A stretch of DNA of 64,000 nucleotides from Rhizobium mayense (GTDB lineage Bacteria > Pseudomonadota > Alphaproteobacteria > Rhizobiales > Rhizobiaceae), in contig NZ_JARFYM010000023.1 of assembly GCF_030272705.1 (NCBI RefSeq), positions 1 through 64,000 of the forward strand, written 5' to 3'. Positions 33,374-42,011 of this stretch are shown here, piece after piece; position 1 is the first letter of the stretch, and every line of letters starts with the position of its first letter. The position numbers and the translations under genes are program-made. A model generated the notes under the pieces. It saw only the letters and a list, made by a program, of their open reading frames with translations. It did no database searches and had not been told where the DNA came from.

Positions 33374-34960
33374 TCAATTGCCCTTGCGCACACCATCCAT
33401 CAGATGCGGCAGGCCCTTAACACCCTCGTCCTGCAATTCCACCGGCAGCAGGCCTTCCGGCAAGTCCTGATAGGACACCGGCCGCAGGAAGCGGCGGATG
33501 GCGAGCGTGCCGACCGATGTGGTGCGGCTGTCCGATGTCGCCGGGAACGGGCCGCCATGCACCATGGCGTGGCTGACTTCGACGCCGGTCGGCCAACCGT
33601 TGGCGAGGATGCGCCCGACTTTGCGCTCCAGCACCGGCAGCAGCTTGGCGGCAATCGTGTAATCGCCCGCATCGACCTGCACGGTCGCGGTGAGCTGGCC
33701 CTCGAGCTTTTCGGCAACAGCAATCATCTGGTCAATGTCCTTGCATCGCACGAGCAGGCCGCTCGCACCGAAAACCTCATGGCCTAGCCGCTCGTCAGCA
33801 AGGAATTCCTCGACATCCGTCTCGAAGAAGGCGCCGGGGCTGCGGTTGACGCCTTCAGCCGGGGCGCCGCGTGCGATCGTCTTTACGGCTTCATGGCCGG
33901 CAAGGGCTGCAACGCCATTATCGAAGGCGGCATGGATGCCGGGCGTCAGCATCGGCGCCGGCACGCTGCCGGTAAGCGCGGCACTGGCCGTAGCAACGAA
34001 ACGGTCGAGATCGGGACTATCGATGGCAAAAAGCAGGCCGGGATTGGTGCAGAACTGACCGGCGCCCATCGTCAGCGAACCGACAAAACCTGTACCGATC
34101 GCTTCGGCGCGAGCCGCAAGGGCTGCCGGGAACAGGAAGACCGGGTTGACGCTGCTCATTTCGGCATAGACCGGAATCGGCTCCGGCCGGGCCGCCGCGA
34201 TGGCACCGAGCGCCAGTCCGCCACCGCGCGAGCCGGTAAAGCCGACCGCCTTGATATGCGGATTGCGCACCAGCGCGGCACCGGTCTCATTCGCGCCGGT
34301 CAGCAGCGAGAAGGTGCCTTCCGGCAGACCGCAAGCGACGACGGCGGCGCGAATGGCGCGGCCGACCAGTTCACCGGTACCCGGATGGGCAAGATGGCCC
34401 TTGACGACAACAGGGCAACCGGCCGCCAGCGCCGAAGCGGTATCACCACCGGCAACCGAGAACGCGAGCGGGAAGTTGCTGGCGCCGAAGACGGCGACGG
34501 GGCCGAGCGGAATCTGGCGCAGGCGCAGATCCGGACGCGGCAGCGGCTTGCGATCAGGCAAGGCCGGATCGACACGCAGGTCCAGCCATTCGCCGGAACG
34601 AACAACTTGCGCAAACAGCCGGAGTTGGCCGACGGTGCGGGCGCGCTCTCCCTGCAGGCGGGCAGCCGGCAGCCCGGTCTCTTCGCTCGCGCGTTCGATC
34701 AGCGCATCGCCGATCTCCATGATGTTGGTTGCGATCGTTTCCAGGAAGGTCGCGCGAGCTTCCGGGCTGGTGGCGCGATAGGTATCGAATGCCTTGCCTG
34801 CCAGCTCGCAGGCGCGAGCAACGTCCGCCTCACTCGCAATCGCAAATGCTGGTTCCAGGTTCGCGCCGGTCGCCGGGTTGATGGCGCGCACGGATTTGTT
34901 GTCGCCGGTCGAATCCGCGCCGATCAGCAAATCGCCGCTAATCACAAAAGACTGTGTCAT
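33374..34960 (-). CDS. aldehyde dehydrogenase, 2,5-dioxovalerate (alpha-ketoglutarate semialdehyde) type
   Basis: 528 residues, aldehyde dehydrogenase (NADP+) family. Cofactor and catalytic features: VFGASNFPLAFSVAGGDT, KGHLAHPGTGE, general base Glu in YAEMSSVNPVF, and nucleophile Cys in MGAGQFCTNPG. Length and the FGASNFP and HPGTGEL features are those of the KGSADH enzymes that oxidise alpha-ketoglutarate semialdehyde to alpha-ketoglutarate in oxidative pentose/hexarate pathways. It follows the SDR and epimerase genes on the same strand, after a 159-base gap with its own operator-like repeat. Confidence 0.87.
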   Translation of the reverse strand: MTQSFVISGDLLIGADSTGDNKSVRAINPATGANLEPAFAIASEADVARACELAGKAFDTYRATSPEARATFLETIATNIMEIGDALIERASEETGLPAARLQGERARTVGQLRLFAQVVRSGEWLDLRVDPALPDRKPLPRPDLRLRQIPLGPVAVFGASNFPLAFSVAGGDTASALAAGCPVVVKGHLAHPGTGELVGRAIRAAVVACGLPEGTFSLLTGANETGAALVRNPHIKAVGFTGSRGGGLALGAIAAARPEPIPVYAEMSSVNPVFLFPAALAARAEAIGTGFVGSLTMGAGQFCTNPGLLFAIDSPDLDRFVATASAALTGSVPAPMLTPGIHAAFDNGVAALAGHEAVKTIARGAPAEGVNRSPGAFFETDVEEFLADERLGHEVFGASGLLVRCKDIDQMIAVAEKLEGQLTATVQVDAGDYTIAAKLLPVLERKVGRILANGWPTGVEVSHAMVHGGPFPATSDSRTTSVGTLAIRRFLRPVSYQDLPEGLLPVELQDEGVKGLPHLMDGVRKGN

Positions 34961-35025
34961 GGGTATTCCTTGATGATGCCAGGGCGCCGGGAGGTGCGCC
35001 CGTCAGAAGCAGATAGCAAGATGGA

Positions 35026-35053
35026 ATGACAATTGTAAGATGATAATCGTCAT
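35026..35053. promoter_or_regulatory. inverted repeat upstream of the aldehyde dehydrogenase
   Basis: ATGACAATTGT and ATAATCGTCAT are inverted copies with two mismatches separated by 6 bases. The inner motif ATGAT-AATC-GTCAT lies at 35040-35053. It could be the binding site of the FadR-type GntR protein encoded nearby, which would give this gene separate control. Confidence 0.4.
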
Positions 35054-35119
35054 CTAAATATCAAGCCTTATCCGGGCAGATAAGACGGCTGCGACCTTTT
35101 GCACCGCAGCGTCTCGAAA

Positions 35120-35896
35120 TCAAGGATGCTGCTGCACGCTCAAGCCGCCGTCGATAGTCAGGCTGGCGGCATTCATGAACGGGCACTCATCGGAAATCAT
35201 GAAGACGGCGGCGAGCGCGATCTCTTCCGGCGTTGCGATACGGCCGCCTGGATGCAGCCGCATCGTCTCCGCCCTGGCGGCTTCGGGGTCGTCAAAGCTG
35301 TTCCAATAGTCGATGACCTTCTGCGTCGAGACATAGCCCGGCGCCAGCGCATTCACCCTGACGCCCTTTGCCGCATATTCGAGCCCCAGCGATTTCGTCA
35401 TGCCGAGCAGCGCATGTTTGGCAAGCGGATAGGGAAACGTATGCGGGATGATGGTGAAGGCATGGGTGGATGCAATGTTGAGGATGGCACCGCCACTCTC
35501 TTCAATGATGCCCGGCAGCACCGCCCTGCAGCAATTCCAGGCACCCTTGAGATTGATATCGAAACAGCGCTGCCACTCCTCATCGGTCGTTGCCAGCGGC
35601 TCGGAGAAAACGTTGACCCCGGCGTTGTTGATCAGCGCATTGAGCCGGCCGATCTCAGTGCCCGCCTGCTCCACGATAGATTCGATCTTTGCGACGTCGG
35701 TAATGTCGGCCGCGGCATAGCCGAGTACCGCACCCGCTGCCTTCAGCGCCTCTGCCTCCCGCGCCAGCAACGGGCCGTCCATGTCGATGAGGAACAGCCG
35801 CGCACCTTCCGCGACACAGGCCTTGGCGATCGCCAGGCCTATGCCCTGCGCCGCGCCGGTGATCAGGATGCGCTTGGCGGAAAGACGGTCGGTCAT
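35120..35896 (-). CDS. SDR family oxidoreductase, probable sugar 1-dehydrogenase
   Basis: 258 residues. TGAAQGIG cofactor motif, Asp at the end of the second strand (FLIDMDGP, suggesting NAD), NNAG, catalytic Ser in LNIASTHA and the YPLAK pair, C-terminal TIDGGLSVQQ. In the context of an aldose epimerase and a ketoglutarate-semialdehyde dehydrogenase, a galactose/arabinose/fucose 1-dehydrogenase role is the best guess. It starts 26 bases before the epimerase stop region and is in the same operon. Confidence 0.82.
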   Translation of the reverse strand: MTDRLSAKRILITGAAQGIGLAIAKACVAEGARLFLIDMDGPLLAREAEALKAAGAVLGYAAADITDVAKIESIVEQAGTEIGRLNALINNAGVNVFSEPLATTDEEWQRCFDINLKGAWNCCRAVLPGIIEESGGAILNIASTHAFTIIPHTFPYPLAKHALLGMTKSLGLEYAAKGVRVNALAPGYVSTQKVIDYWNSFDDPEAARAETMRLHPGGRIATPEEIALAAVFMISDECPFMNAASLTIDGGLSVQQHP

Positions 35897-35922
35897 GAGT
35901 GTCCTTTCTTGAAATGGGGTCG

Positions 35923-36816
35923 CTAGGCAATTGCTTCCGGACGCAATTGCAGGCTGACTGCCATCCCCTCGCCCGGTTCCAGTACGGTGAGATCACCGAG
36001 ATCAGGCAGGTTATGGCCGTTCGCCAGATGCGACATCGGCTCGAAACAGAAATAGTCGCGTTGGAAGCCCGGATCGAAGACGGCATCGGAAACGAAGATG
36101 AAATAGTGCCTAAGCCGCTCGTCGGCCGTAAGACTAAGGCGCACCCCATGCTCGGGCCAGGCGACTTCGGCAAAGCCGTCCCATCCCTCGAAGCCGTTGT
36201 TGATCCAGCGATGCGGCAAGCCGCGTGCCGTTGCGAAATCCAGGTCGTCGGGAATGTCCACGGCGTCCCCCGGCAGCCAGCCCCCCACTTCCGTCCAGAA
36301 CAGCCGGGCCGTCGCCTTGAGCGTGGTGGCCGGCGTCATGGGAAAGTAGGGATGCCAACCCAAGCCGAAAGGAAGTGCCTCCGGTCCAAGGTTTCTGACT
36401 TGGAGATGCATGTCGAAACGATCGTCATGAATGATGAATCGCTGCCGTGCTTCATAGGCGTAAGGCGTGCCACGGCCTTCATGCGAGAAGCCAAGTTCCG
36501 CTTCGTCGCCATTTTGGCTCAGAATAGTCCATTCCGATTGCCAGCCCTCGCCATGCAGATAGTGCGGATCCCAAGGCGTGTTGGGCTCGAATGCATAGTC
36601 CTTGCCGCGGAAGGTAAAGCGATTGCCCTTGACCCTGTTGCCGAAGGGAACAAGCGGATAGCAACCGGAATAGAGCGCGTCGGCGTCATCCGACGATGCT
36701 TCGCGCAACAATGGTGCACGTCCGCCGCCCCGCTCCCACCAGAGGCCGAGCACGATGCCGCCACGTGTCGAAAGCCGAGCTGTGAGGCTGCTGCCCCTGA
36801 GCTCCACCACCGTCAT
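35923..36816 (-). CDS. aldose 1-epimerase (galactose mutarotase family)
   Basis: 297 residues from the chosen start. Family marks: PLVPFGNRVKGNRF, the catalytic His in LHGEGWQSEW, GLGWHPYFP and a late Glu in CFEPMSH. It interconverts sugar anomers ahead of oxidation. The start at 36816 (MTVVELRGSS) has a GGAGGCG site. The frame is open to 36891, but that stretch contains TTGACA and looks like promoter, not coding. Divergent from the GntR gene. Confidence 0.85.
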   Translation of the reverse strand: MTVVELRGSSLTARLSTRGGIVLGLWWERGGGRAPLLREASSDDADALYSGCYPLVPFGNRVKGNRFTFRGKDYAFEPNTPWDPHYLHGEGWQSEWTILSQNGDEAELGFSHEGRGTPYAYEARQRFIIHDDRFDMHLQVRNLGPEALPFGLGWHPYFPMTPATTLKATARLFWTEVGGWLPGDAVDIPDDLDFATARGLPHRWINNGFEGWDGFAEVAWPEHGVRLSLTADERLRHYFIFVSDAVFDPGFQRDYFCFEPMSHLANGHNLPDLGDLTVLEPGEGMAVSLQLRPEAIA

Positions 36817-36965
36817 GTCCAGCCACTCGCCTCCGTTCGCATTGGCCAACTTAGCGGGGACGGTAGATTTCATCATATTTATTGTCAACATAGGTAGGAT
36901 TTATATACAGTCGCCTGGGGATGGCTGCGCTTGGTGATTGCTTTGGCGATTGCAGGAGGGGCAGG

Positions 36966-37754
36966 ATGGGGAACAATCAGGGAGACGGCATGGCCAGCGG
37001 CAAAACGGGGGATAAATTGACCAAGGCGATGCCCGGGCTTACGGAGAGCGGCAAGCGCAGCGTCCGCGAAGCCCTGCTGCAACGCTTCATCGACAAGATC
37101 ATCTCCGGCGAAATGGTCGAAGGGTCGACGCTGCCGAACGAGGCGGAACTGACCGAGCAATTCGGTGTTAGCCGCACCAGTCTGCGTGAGGCCATGCAAT
37201 ATCTGGCGGCGCTCGGCATGATCCGCTCGCGCACCCGCGCCGGCACCACCGTACTGCCGCGGGAAAACTGGAACTATCTCGATCCGCTCGTCCTCGACGC
37301 CACCCTGCGGCTCGGCAATGACGACCGTTTTCACGTCTCGCTGATCGAGGCCCGGCAATTGCTGGAACCGGCGGCCGCTGCCCAGGCCGCCGCTAACGCC
37401 AATGCTCATCACCTCTTCCGCATATCGAAGGCCTTCGAAGAGATGGTGGAGGCCAATGCCCGCGACAACGAGGCCTGGAGCCGCGCCGATCTCGAATTCC
37501 ACACAGCGATCATCCGGGCGAGCGGCAATTGGGTCTATCTGCAATTCGCCACCGCCATCCGGGCAGCACTGCTCGCCAGCTTCCGACTGACCAACCGCGC
37601 CAGCCAATCGCATGAACAGGCGATCGCGATGCACCAGGACGTACTGGAAGCTATCCGCATGCGCCGTCCCGACGAGGCCCGCAGCGCGATGGAGCGCCTG
37701 ATCGGCGTCGCCCGCGATGAGATTTCGGATGCGCTCAGAAAAGCTCGGACCTAA
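36966..37754 (+). CDS. GntR-family regulator, FadR subgroup
   Basis: 262 residues. Winged helix (ALLQRFIDKIISGEMVEGST, SRTSLREAMQYLAALGMI) followed by an FCD domain with metal-binding His positions (DLEFHTAIIRASGN, HQDVLEAI). AGGAGGGGCAGG precedes the ATG at 36966. It is divergent from the epimerase-SDR-aldehyde dehydrogenase genes and probably their repressor, responding to a sugar acid. Confidence 0.9.
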   Translation: MGNNQGDGMASGKTGDKLTKAMPGLTESGKRSVREALLQRFIDKIISGEMVEGSTLPNEAELTEQFGVSRTSLREAMQYLAALGMIRSRTRAGTTVLPRENWNYLDPLVLDATLRLGNDDRFHVSLIEARQLLEPAAAAQAAANANAHHLFRISKAFEEMVEANARDNEAWSRADLEFHTAIIRASGNWVYLQFATAIRAALLASFRLTNRASQSHEQAIAMHQDVLEAIRMRRPDEARSAMERLIGVARDEISDALRKART

Positions 37755-37825
37755 CCGTATGGCATTGCGGCCGAGTTCGTGCCAATTTACCGCCCATCCG
37801 AAAGACTGAACGCGGCCAAGTTCTT

Positions 37826-39346
37826 ATGTACATTGCGCTCCTCGCCGATCCGATCGTCCAGTTCTGCATCCTGGTGGTTGTCGGCACATTCATCAGCCGT
37901 TTCGTGCTTCGCCATCGGCGCGCCGGACGATTGATTGGACAGATCGCCTTTTTCATCAGCCTGACCGCGCTGTTGCTGTATCACGGCATCGTGCCCTATG
38001 AGCCCAGTTCGGCACAGTCGCAGGCACAGGACACGGTGCAGCTGCGTATCTTCATCGGCTTCGCCAAGATCGTCTGGTGGATCAACGGCGCCTGGGTGCT
38101 GATCGCCTTCGTGCGCCTGTTCCTGATCTTCGAGCGCAAGCCGCGTGAGGCCCGCCTGCTACAGGATCTGGTGGTCGGCATCATCTATCTTGGCGCGGCT
38201 CTCTCCGTCGTCGCCGATGTCTTCAGCGTCCCCATAGGCACGCTGATTGCGACCTCCGGCGTCTTCGCCATTATTCTCGGCCTTGCGTTGCAGAATACGC
38301 TAAGCGACGTCTTTTCCGGCATCGCGCTGAACCTCGGCAGACCCTATTCCGTGGGCGATTGGGTGGTGCTCGACAATGACGTCCAGGGCCGTGTCGTCGA
38401 GACCAACTGGCGTGCCACGCATCTGCTGAGCGGCACCAACGACCTCGTTGTCATCCCGAACAGCGCTCTTGCAAAGACCCGGATCACCAATCTGTCGAGC
38501 CCCGACGAAAGCCACGGCGTCACCATCACAGTCCGCGTCCAGCCGACCACCCAGCCGAACGTCATCGTCCAGGTAATGCGCAACGTGCTGATCAGTTGCA
38601 ACACGATCCAGAAGACGCCTGAGCCCAGCGTGATGATCGATGCGATCGACGGACAGGCGGTCGAACTGCAACTATACTTCCGCGTCCGCGACATATCGCA
38701 GACAATGGCGGCCAAGAATGAGATCTACGACCTCATCTACCGCCATACGAAGGCAGGCGGGCTGAAACTCGCCGGTCCACCCGACGCGATCATGGTGCCG
38801 CCGGAACCACAGGCAGAGTCGGTGACCGCCGCCCAGCATCCCGGTACGGCGTGGCGGCTGCTCAACAATGTCCCGCTGTTCTCGTCACTGACCGAGGACG
38901 AGAAGGAACATCTGGCATCGCATATGCAGCGCCGCACCTATCCCAAGGATGCCATCATCGTCGAACAGGATTCGCGGCTACGCGCGCTGACCATCGTGCG
39001 CTCAGGTGTCGTCAGCGTCACCCGCAGGGAAGCACAGCGCCAGATCGAACTGACGCGGCTCGCCCCCGGCGATTATTTCGGCGAAGGCGGTCTGCTGATG
39101 GGAGCCGTGGAAGTCGGCACGGTTCAGGCGCTGACCTTCGTGGTGACCTATGAGATCGGCGAAGCCTGCCTGGCGCCGCTTTTGCACGACCGGCCCTCCA
39201 TGGCCGACGAGCTGGGAACCATCATGTCGAAACGCATCGAAGCCGAACGCCATCTCTTCCGCGCCAGCGATATAATGGTCAATGGCGCGCCGATCGGCTC
39301 CCTGACCTCACGCATCAGGCATCTGTTCCAGCTGCAGCACGACTAA
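37826..39346 (+). CDS. MscS-family channel with C-terminal cyclic-nucleotide-binding domain
   Basis: 506 residues. N-terminal membrane segments to about residue 150, the MscS pore helix and beta domain (ATSGVFAIILGLALQNTLSD, GRPYSVGDWVVLDNDVQG, VVIPNSALAKTRITN), then a CNB domain from about 350 (LFSSLTEDEKEHLASHMQRR, RLAPGDYFGEGGLL). This is the bacterial MscS-CNB (bCNG) architecture. In the phosphate-binding cassette the residue normally Arg appears to be Glu (GEGGLLMGAVEVGTV), so nucleotide binding is doubtful. It stands alone after the GntR gene. Confidence 0.88.
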   Translation: MYIALLADPIVQFCILVVVGTFISRFVLRHRRAGRLIGQIAFFISLTALLLYHGIVPYEPSSAQSQAQDTVQLRIFIGFAKIVWWINGAWVLIAFVRLFLIFERKPREARLLQDLVVGIIYLGAALSVVADVFSVPIGTLIATSGVFAIILGLALQNTLSDVFSGIALNLGRPYSVGDWVVLDNDVQGRVVETNWRATHLLSGTNDLVVIPNSALAKTRITNLSSPDESHGVTITVRVQPTTQPNVIVQVMRNVLISCNTIQKTPEPSVMIDAIDGQAVELQLYFRVRDISQTMAAKNEIYDLIYRHTKAGGLKLAGPPDAIMVPPEPQAESVTAAQHPGTAWRLLNNVPLFSSLTEDEKEHLASHMQRRTYPKDAIIVEQDSRLRALTIVRSGVVSVTRREAQRQIELTRLAPGDYFGEGGLLMGAVEVGTVQALTFVVTYEIGEACLAPLLHDRPSMADELGTIMSKRIEAERHLFRASDIMVNGAPIGSLTSRIRHLFQLQHD

Positions 39347-39447
39347 AGCGCATCGCGATCTCTGGGATTCGCTCCTTGCGCCTTAGCTCTTGATCTCGCG
39401 CATGTCGTTATCGCAAAACCGCTGCACACTTTTGCGCGACATGCTTT
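39347..39447. repeat. palindromic intergenic repeat
   Basis: Fills the whole gap between the MscS and S10 peptidase stop codons. Outer arms GCATGTCG (39400-39407) and CGACATGC (39437-39444); inner CGCAAAA and TTTTGCG pair as well. The sequence layout (CCGCTGCACACTTTTGCG) parallels that at 21286-21333, so the two are members of one dispersed family. It runs right into the S10 peptidase stop codon and may serve as a terminator for both genes. Confidence 0.6.
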
Positions 39448-40978
39448 AGTTCGACTGCACGGCGGGTACTATCACCGGCGGCGCCGTGAAAAATGCCTTG
39501 GCGTCCGCGGTGAATTGCTCACGCGACGTCGGCCGCGTGTAGAACATGTGCCCGCCACGATAGAGGTTCAGCGCCACCCGGTCGGCAAAGGCCGGCGGCA
39601 GATGATCAAGCACGTATTTGTTGACGCCGAAGGGCACGATGAGATCGCTATAGCCCTGCGCGACCATGAGCCGGAAGGACGGGACGAGGGTCAGCATTTC
39701 CTTGATGTCGTCCGTCCCACTTGCGTGCAGGCGGGAACCGCCGTTGCGGCCGCCCCAGTTCCAATGCTCGTTCACGGAACTCGACAGCAGATTGTAGGTC
39801 ATGTCGGTATGAAAGCCGAGTTCGTCGCGCGCATAGCTTGAGAAGGCACCACCATAGGCACGCACGAAGCCGTCAAGAATCGGGTCGTCGCTGCGGCCGG
39901 CCTCCGATTCCGGATAGGGGTCGGGCGCCAGGAACGAGGCGTCGTAGGAACTGACGATATCGGCACCATCACCATCGGAGTGTTTCTGATACACCCCGCC
40001 GAGAAAGCCCTGGTTCTTGGCCACGACATCCTCGGGAATGCCGGTCAGCTTGGCAACGCGGTCGTAGAAAACGCGGCCGGCGTCGCCGGTTGGGGGCTTG
40101 CCTGCGAGCGCGGGCAGATACTCGTTCAGCGCAAATTTTTCGGCATCCTGAACCCCCTGCTCATTGAAGGCGTTTTTCCGCTCGAGTTCAGCGGCGGCCA
40201 GCGACGGCAGCTCGAGTGCCGCACCAAGCGCTAAATCATTCGCTCCAAACACAAGCCGGCCCTCGATCAGCGGCGACAGCATGACGATCCCGGAAATCAG
40301 GATGCCTTGATCCTGCCGCAAGCTGGTGGCCACTTTCGCCGCGCGCAGTCCGCCATAGCTTTCTCCGAGAATAAATTTCGGCGAGTCGGCGCGTCCGTTG
40401 TGGGCAACATAAAGCGCGATCGCCTTGGCAAGGCTCTCCGCATCCGCACGCATGTTGTAGAACTCATTGGCATCATCGGCCTTGGCCGTGCGGCTCCAGC
40501 CGGTGCCGATCGGATCGATCAAGACAAGATCGGTGAAGTTCAGCCAGCTATGCGGATTGTCGACCAGCTTGGCATTGGCACCGTCGCGGCCGCTCGGACC
40601 GAAATCGAGAACACGCGGCCCAACCAATCCGAGGCTGAGAAAGGCCGAGGCAGCGCCCGGCCCGCCATTGAAGACGAAGGTTATCGGCCTGCCGGGATCC
40701 CTGTTCTTGGCGACGTAGGCGGTATAGAAGATCGCCGCAGTGCGCTCGCCATCCTGGCCGAAGAGGTTCAGCGTGCCTGCCGTCGCCGTATAGGGAATGC
40801 TTTTGCCATCGGCATTCAACACATGGTCGGTGACGGCATCGGATGGCAACAGGGAGAGTACGCTTCCACCGCCCCCACCGCCGGCAGAGCGGCCCTGCTC
40901 CGGCGGCGCGGCAAGTGCCAGCGTCGAGACGAGGGAAAAGACCAGCGCAATGCTTGGGACGATCTTGCGAAAAGACAT
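39446..40978 (-). CDS. S10 family (serine carboxypeptidase-like) peptidase
   Basis: 510 residues with a signal peptide (IVPSIALVFSLVSTLALAA). Nucleophile Ser in ILGESYGGLRA, oxyanion region FVFNGGPGAASAF, and late catalytic Asp/His (VPFGVNKYVLD, YRGGHMFYTRP). Exported carboxypeptidase of the alpha/beta-hydrolase fold. GGAGGT lies 9 bases before the ATG at 40978. A glycine-rich linker (GRSAGGGGGGS) follows the signal peptide. Confidence 0.9.
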   Translation of the reverse strand: MSFRKIVPSIALVFSLVSTLALAAPPEQGRSAGGGGGGSVLSLLPSDAVTDHVLNADGKSIPYTATAGTLNLFGQDGERTAAIFYTAYVAKNRDPGRPITFVFNGGPGAASAFLSLGLVGPRVLDFGPSGRDGANAKLVDNPHSWLNFTDLVLIDPIGTGWSRTAKADDANEFYNMRADAESLAKAIALYVAHNGRADSPKFILGESYGGLRAAKVATSLRQDQGILISGIVMLSPLIEGRLVFGANDLALGAALELPSLAAAELERKNAFNEQGVQDAEKFALNEYLPALAGKPPTGDAGRVFYDRVAKLTGIPEDVVAKNQGFLGGVYQKHSDGDGADIVSSYDASFLAPDPYPESEAGRSDDPILDGFVRAYGGAFSSYARDELGFHTDMTYNLLSSSVNEHWNWGGRNGGSRLHASGTDDIKEMLTLVPSFRLMVAQGYSDLIVPFGVNKYVLDHLPPAFADRVALNLYRGGHMFYTRPTSREQFTADAKAFFTAPPVIVPAVQSN

Positions 40979-41188
40979 GCGTATGCAACCTCCATCGGCC
41001 CCACACATCGGTGCCGTTGCCTCGAATACTATTCCACCAATGGCAAAAGCGCGAATTCAAGAGATGTTGATCGCCGATCCGGCTGTCACATCTCTTTGAA
41101 AAGGAAATGCCATTGAGCGCCTGCCGGCCATTTGCCAGAGTGCCGCTCCGGGGAAACGAACACTCAAACCAAGACCCTAAGGGATTTG

Positions 41189-41923
41189 ATGATGAAACAA
41201 GATATTGAAATCAATGCGGCCGATGGCATCGCGAAAGCCACCATCTTCCGCCCCGACAATGGTGCTTCCGCCAAGTGTGGCATTATTTTCTACATGGACG
41301 CCATGGGTCCGCGTCAGGCGCTCTTTGACATGGCGCAGCGGCTTGCCGATTCCGGCTATACCGTGCTGCTGCCTGACCTGTTCTATCGATTTGGCGCCTA
41401 TGGTCCATTCGACGGCACGTCCTTTGGCGACCTGGCCTCGCGCGAAAAGATCATGACCATGTTGCGCGGCACGACGCAGGAGATGACCAAGCGCGACGGC
41501 GCAGCCTTCCTTGACACCCTGACGGCAGCCGGCGCTACCGGCCCGGTCGCCACCGTCGGTTATTGCATGGGCGGCGCCCGCGCGCTGACGGCAGCGGCCG
41601 CCTATTCCGACCGTATCACGGCTGCAGCCAGCTTCCACGGCGGCAATCTCGCCAGCGATGCGGAAGACAGCCCGCATCTCCTGGCCGCCGACATCAAGGG
41701 CCGCGTCTATATCGGCGTCGCCGGTGTCGACAACAGCTTCCCACCGGAACAGTCCGCCCGGCTCGCCGAAGCGCTCCGCATAGGCGGTGTCGACCACATG
41801 ATCGAGAACTACGTCGGCATGGCCCACGGCTGGACCGTCTCCGATCATGGTGTCTACGACCAGACCGGCGCCGAAAGGCACTGGAAGCGCCTTTTGAATT
41901 TGTTCGATGAGGCGCTGGCGTAA
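41189..41923 (+). CDS. dienelactone hydrolase family protein
   Basis: 244 residues, alpha/beta hydrolase. The nucleophile is Cys in TVGYCMGGARAL, as in carboxymethylenebutenolidase, with late Asp (VAGVDNSFP) and His (GMAHGWTV). AAGGGA precedes the ATG pair at 41189/41192. It is divergent from the S10 peptidase gene. The natural substrate in this context is unknown. Confidence 0.88.
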   Translation: MMKQDIEINAADGIAKATIFRPDNGASAKCGIIFYMDAMGPRQALFDMAQRLADSGYTVLLPDLFYRFGAYGPFDGTSFGDLASREKIMTMLRGTTQEMTKRDGAAFLDTLTAAGATGPVATVGYCMGGARALTAAAAYSDRITAAASFHGGNLASDAEDSPHLLAADIKGRVYIGVAGVDNSFPPEQSARLAEALRIGGVDHMIENYVGMAHGWTVSDHGVYDQTGAERHWKRLLNLFDEALA

Positions 41924-41941
41924 GGACCGCAACGCAAAAAG

Positions 41942-41975
41942 GAAATCCCGACTTCTTCTTAGAAAGCGGGATTTC
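41942..41975 (-). terminator. intrinsic terminator between convergent genes
   Basis: GAAATCCCG pairs with CGGGATTTC across a 16-base loop. On the minus strand it is followed by CTTTTTGCG, so it fits the end of the isochorismatase-like gene, and it may also serve the dienelactone hydrolase gene. Confidence 0.65.
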
Positions 41976-42011
41976 TCACATGTTCGGCGTCATTGCGAAG
42001 CAGCCAGGACG

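Noticed and set aside
36817..36891. Longer N-terminus for the aldose epimerase
   Set aside because: The stretch lacks a ribosome-binding site and includes a TTGACA promoter-like box; the family start fits the ATG at 36816.
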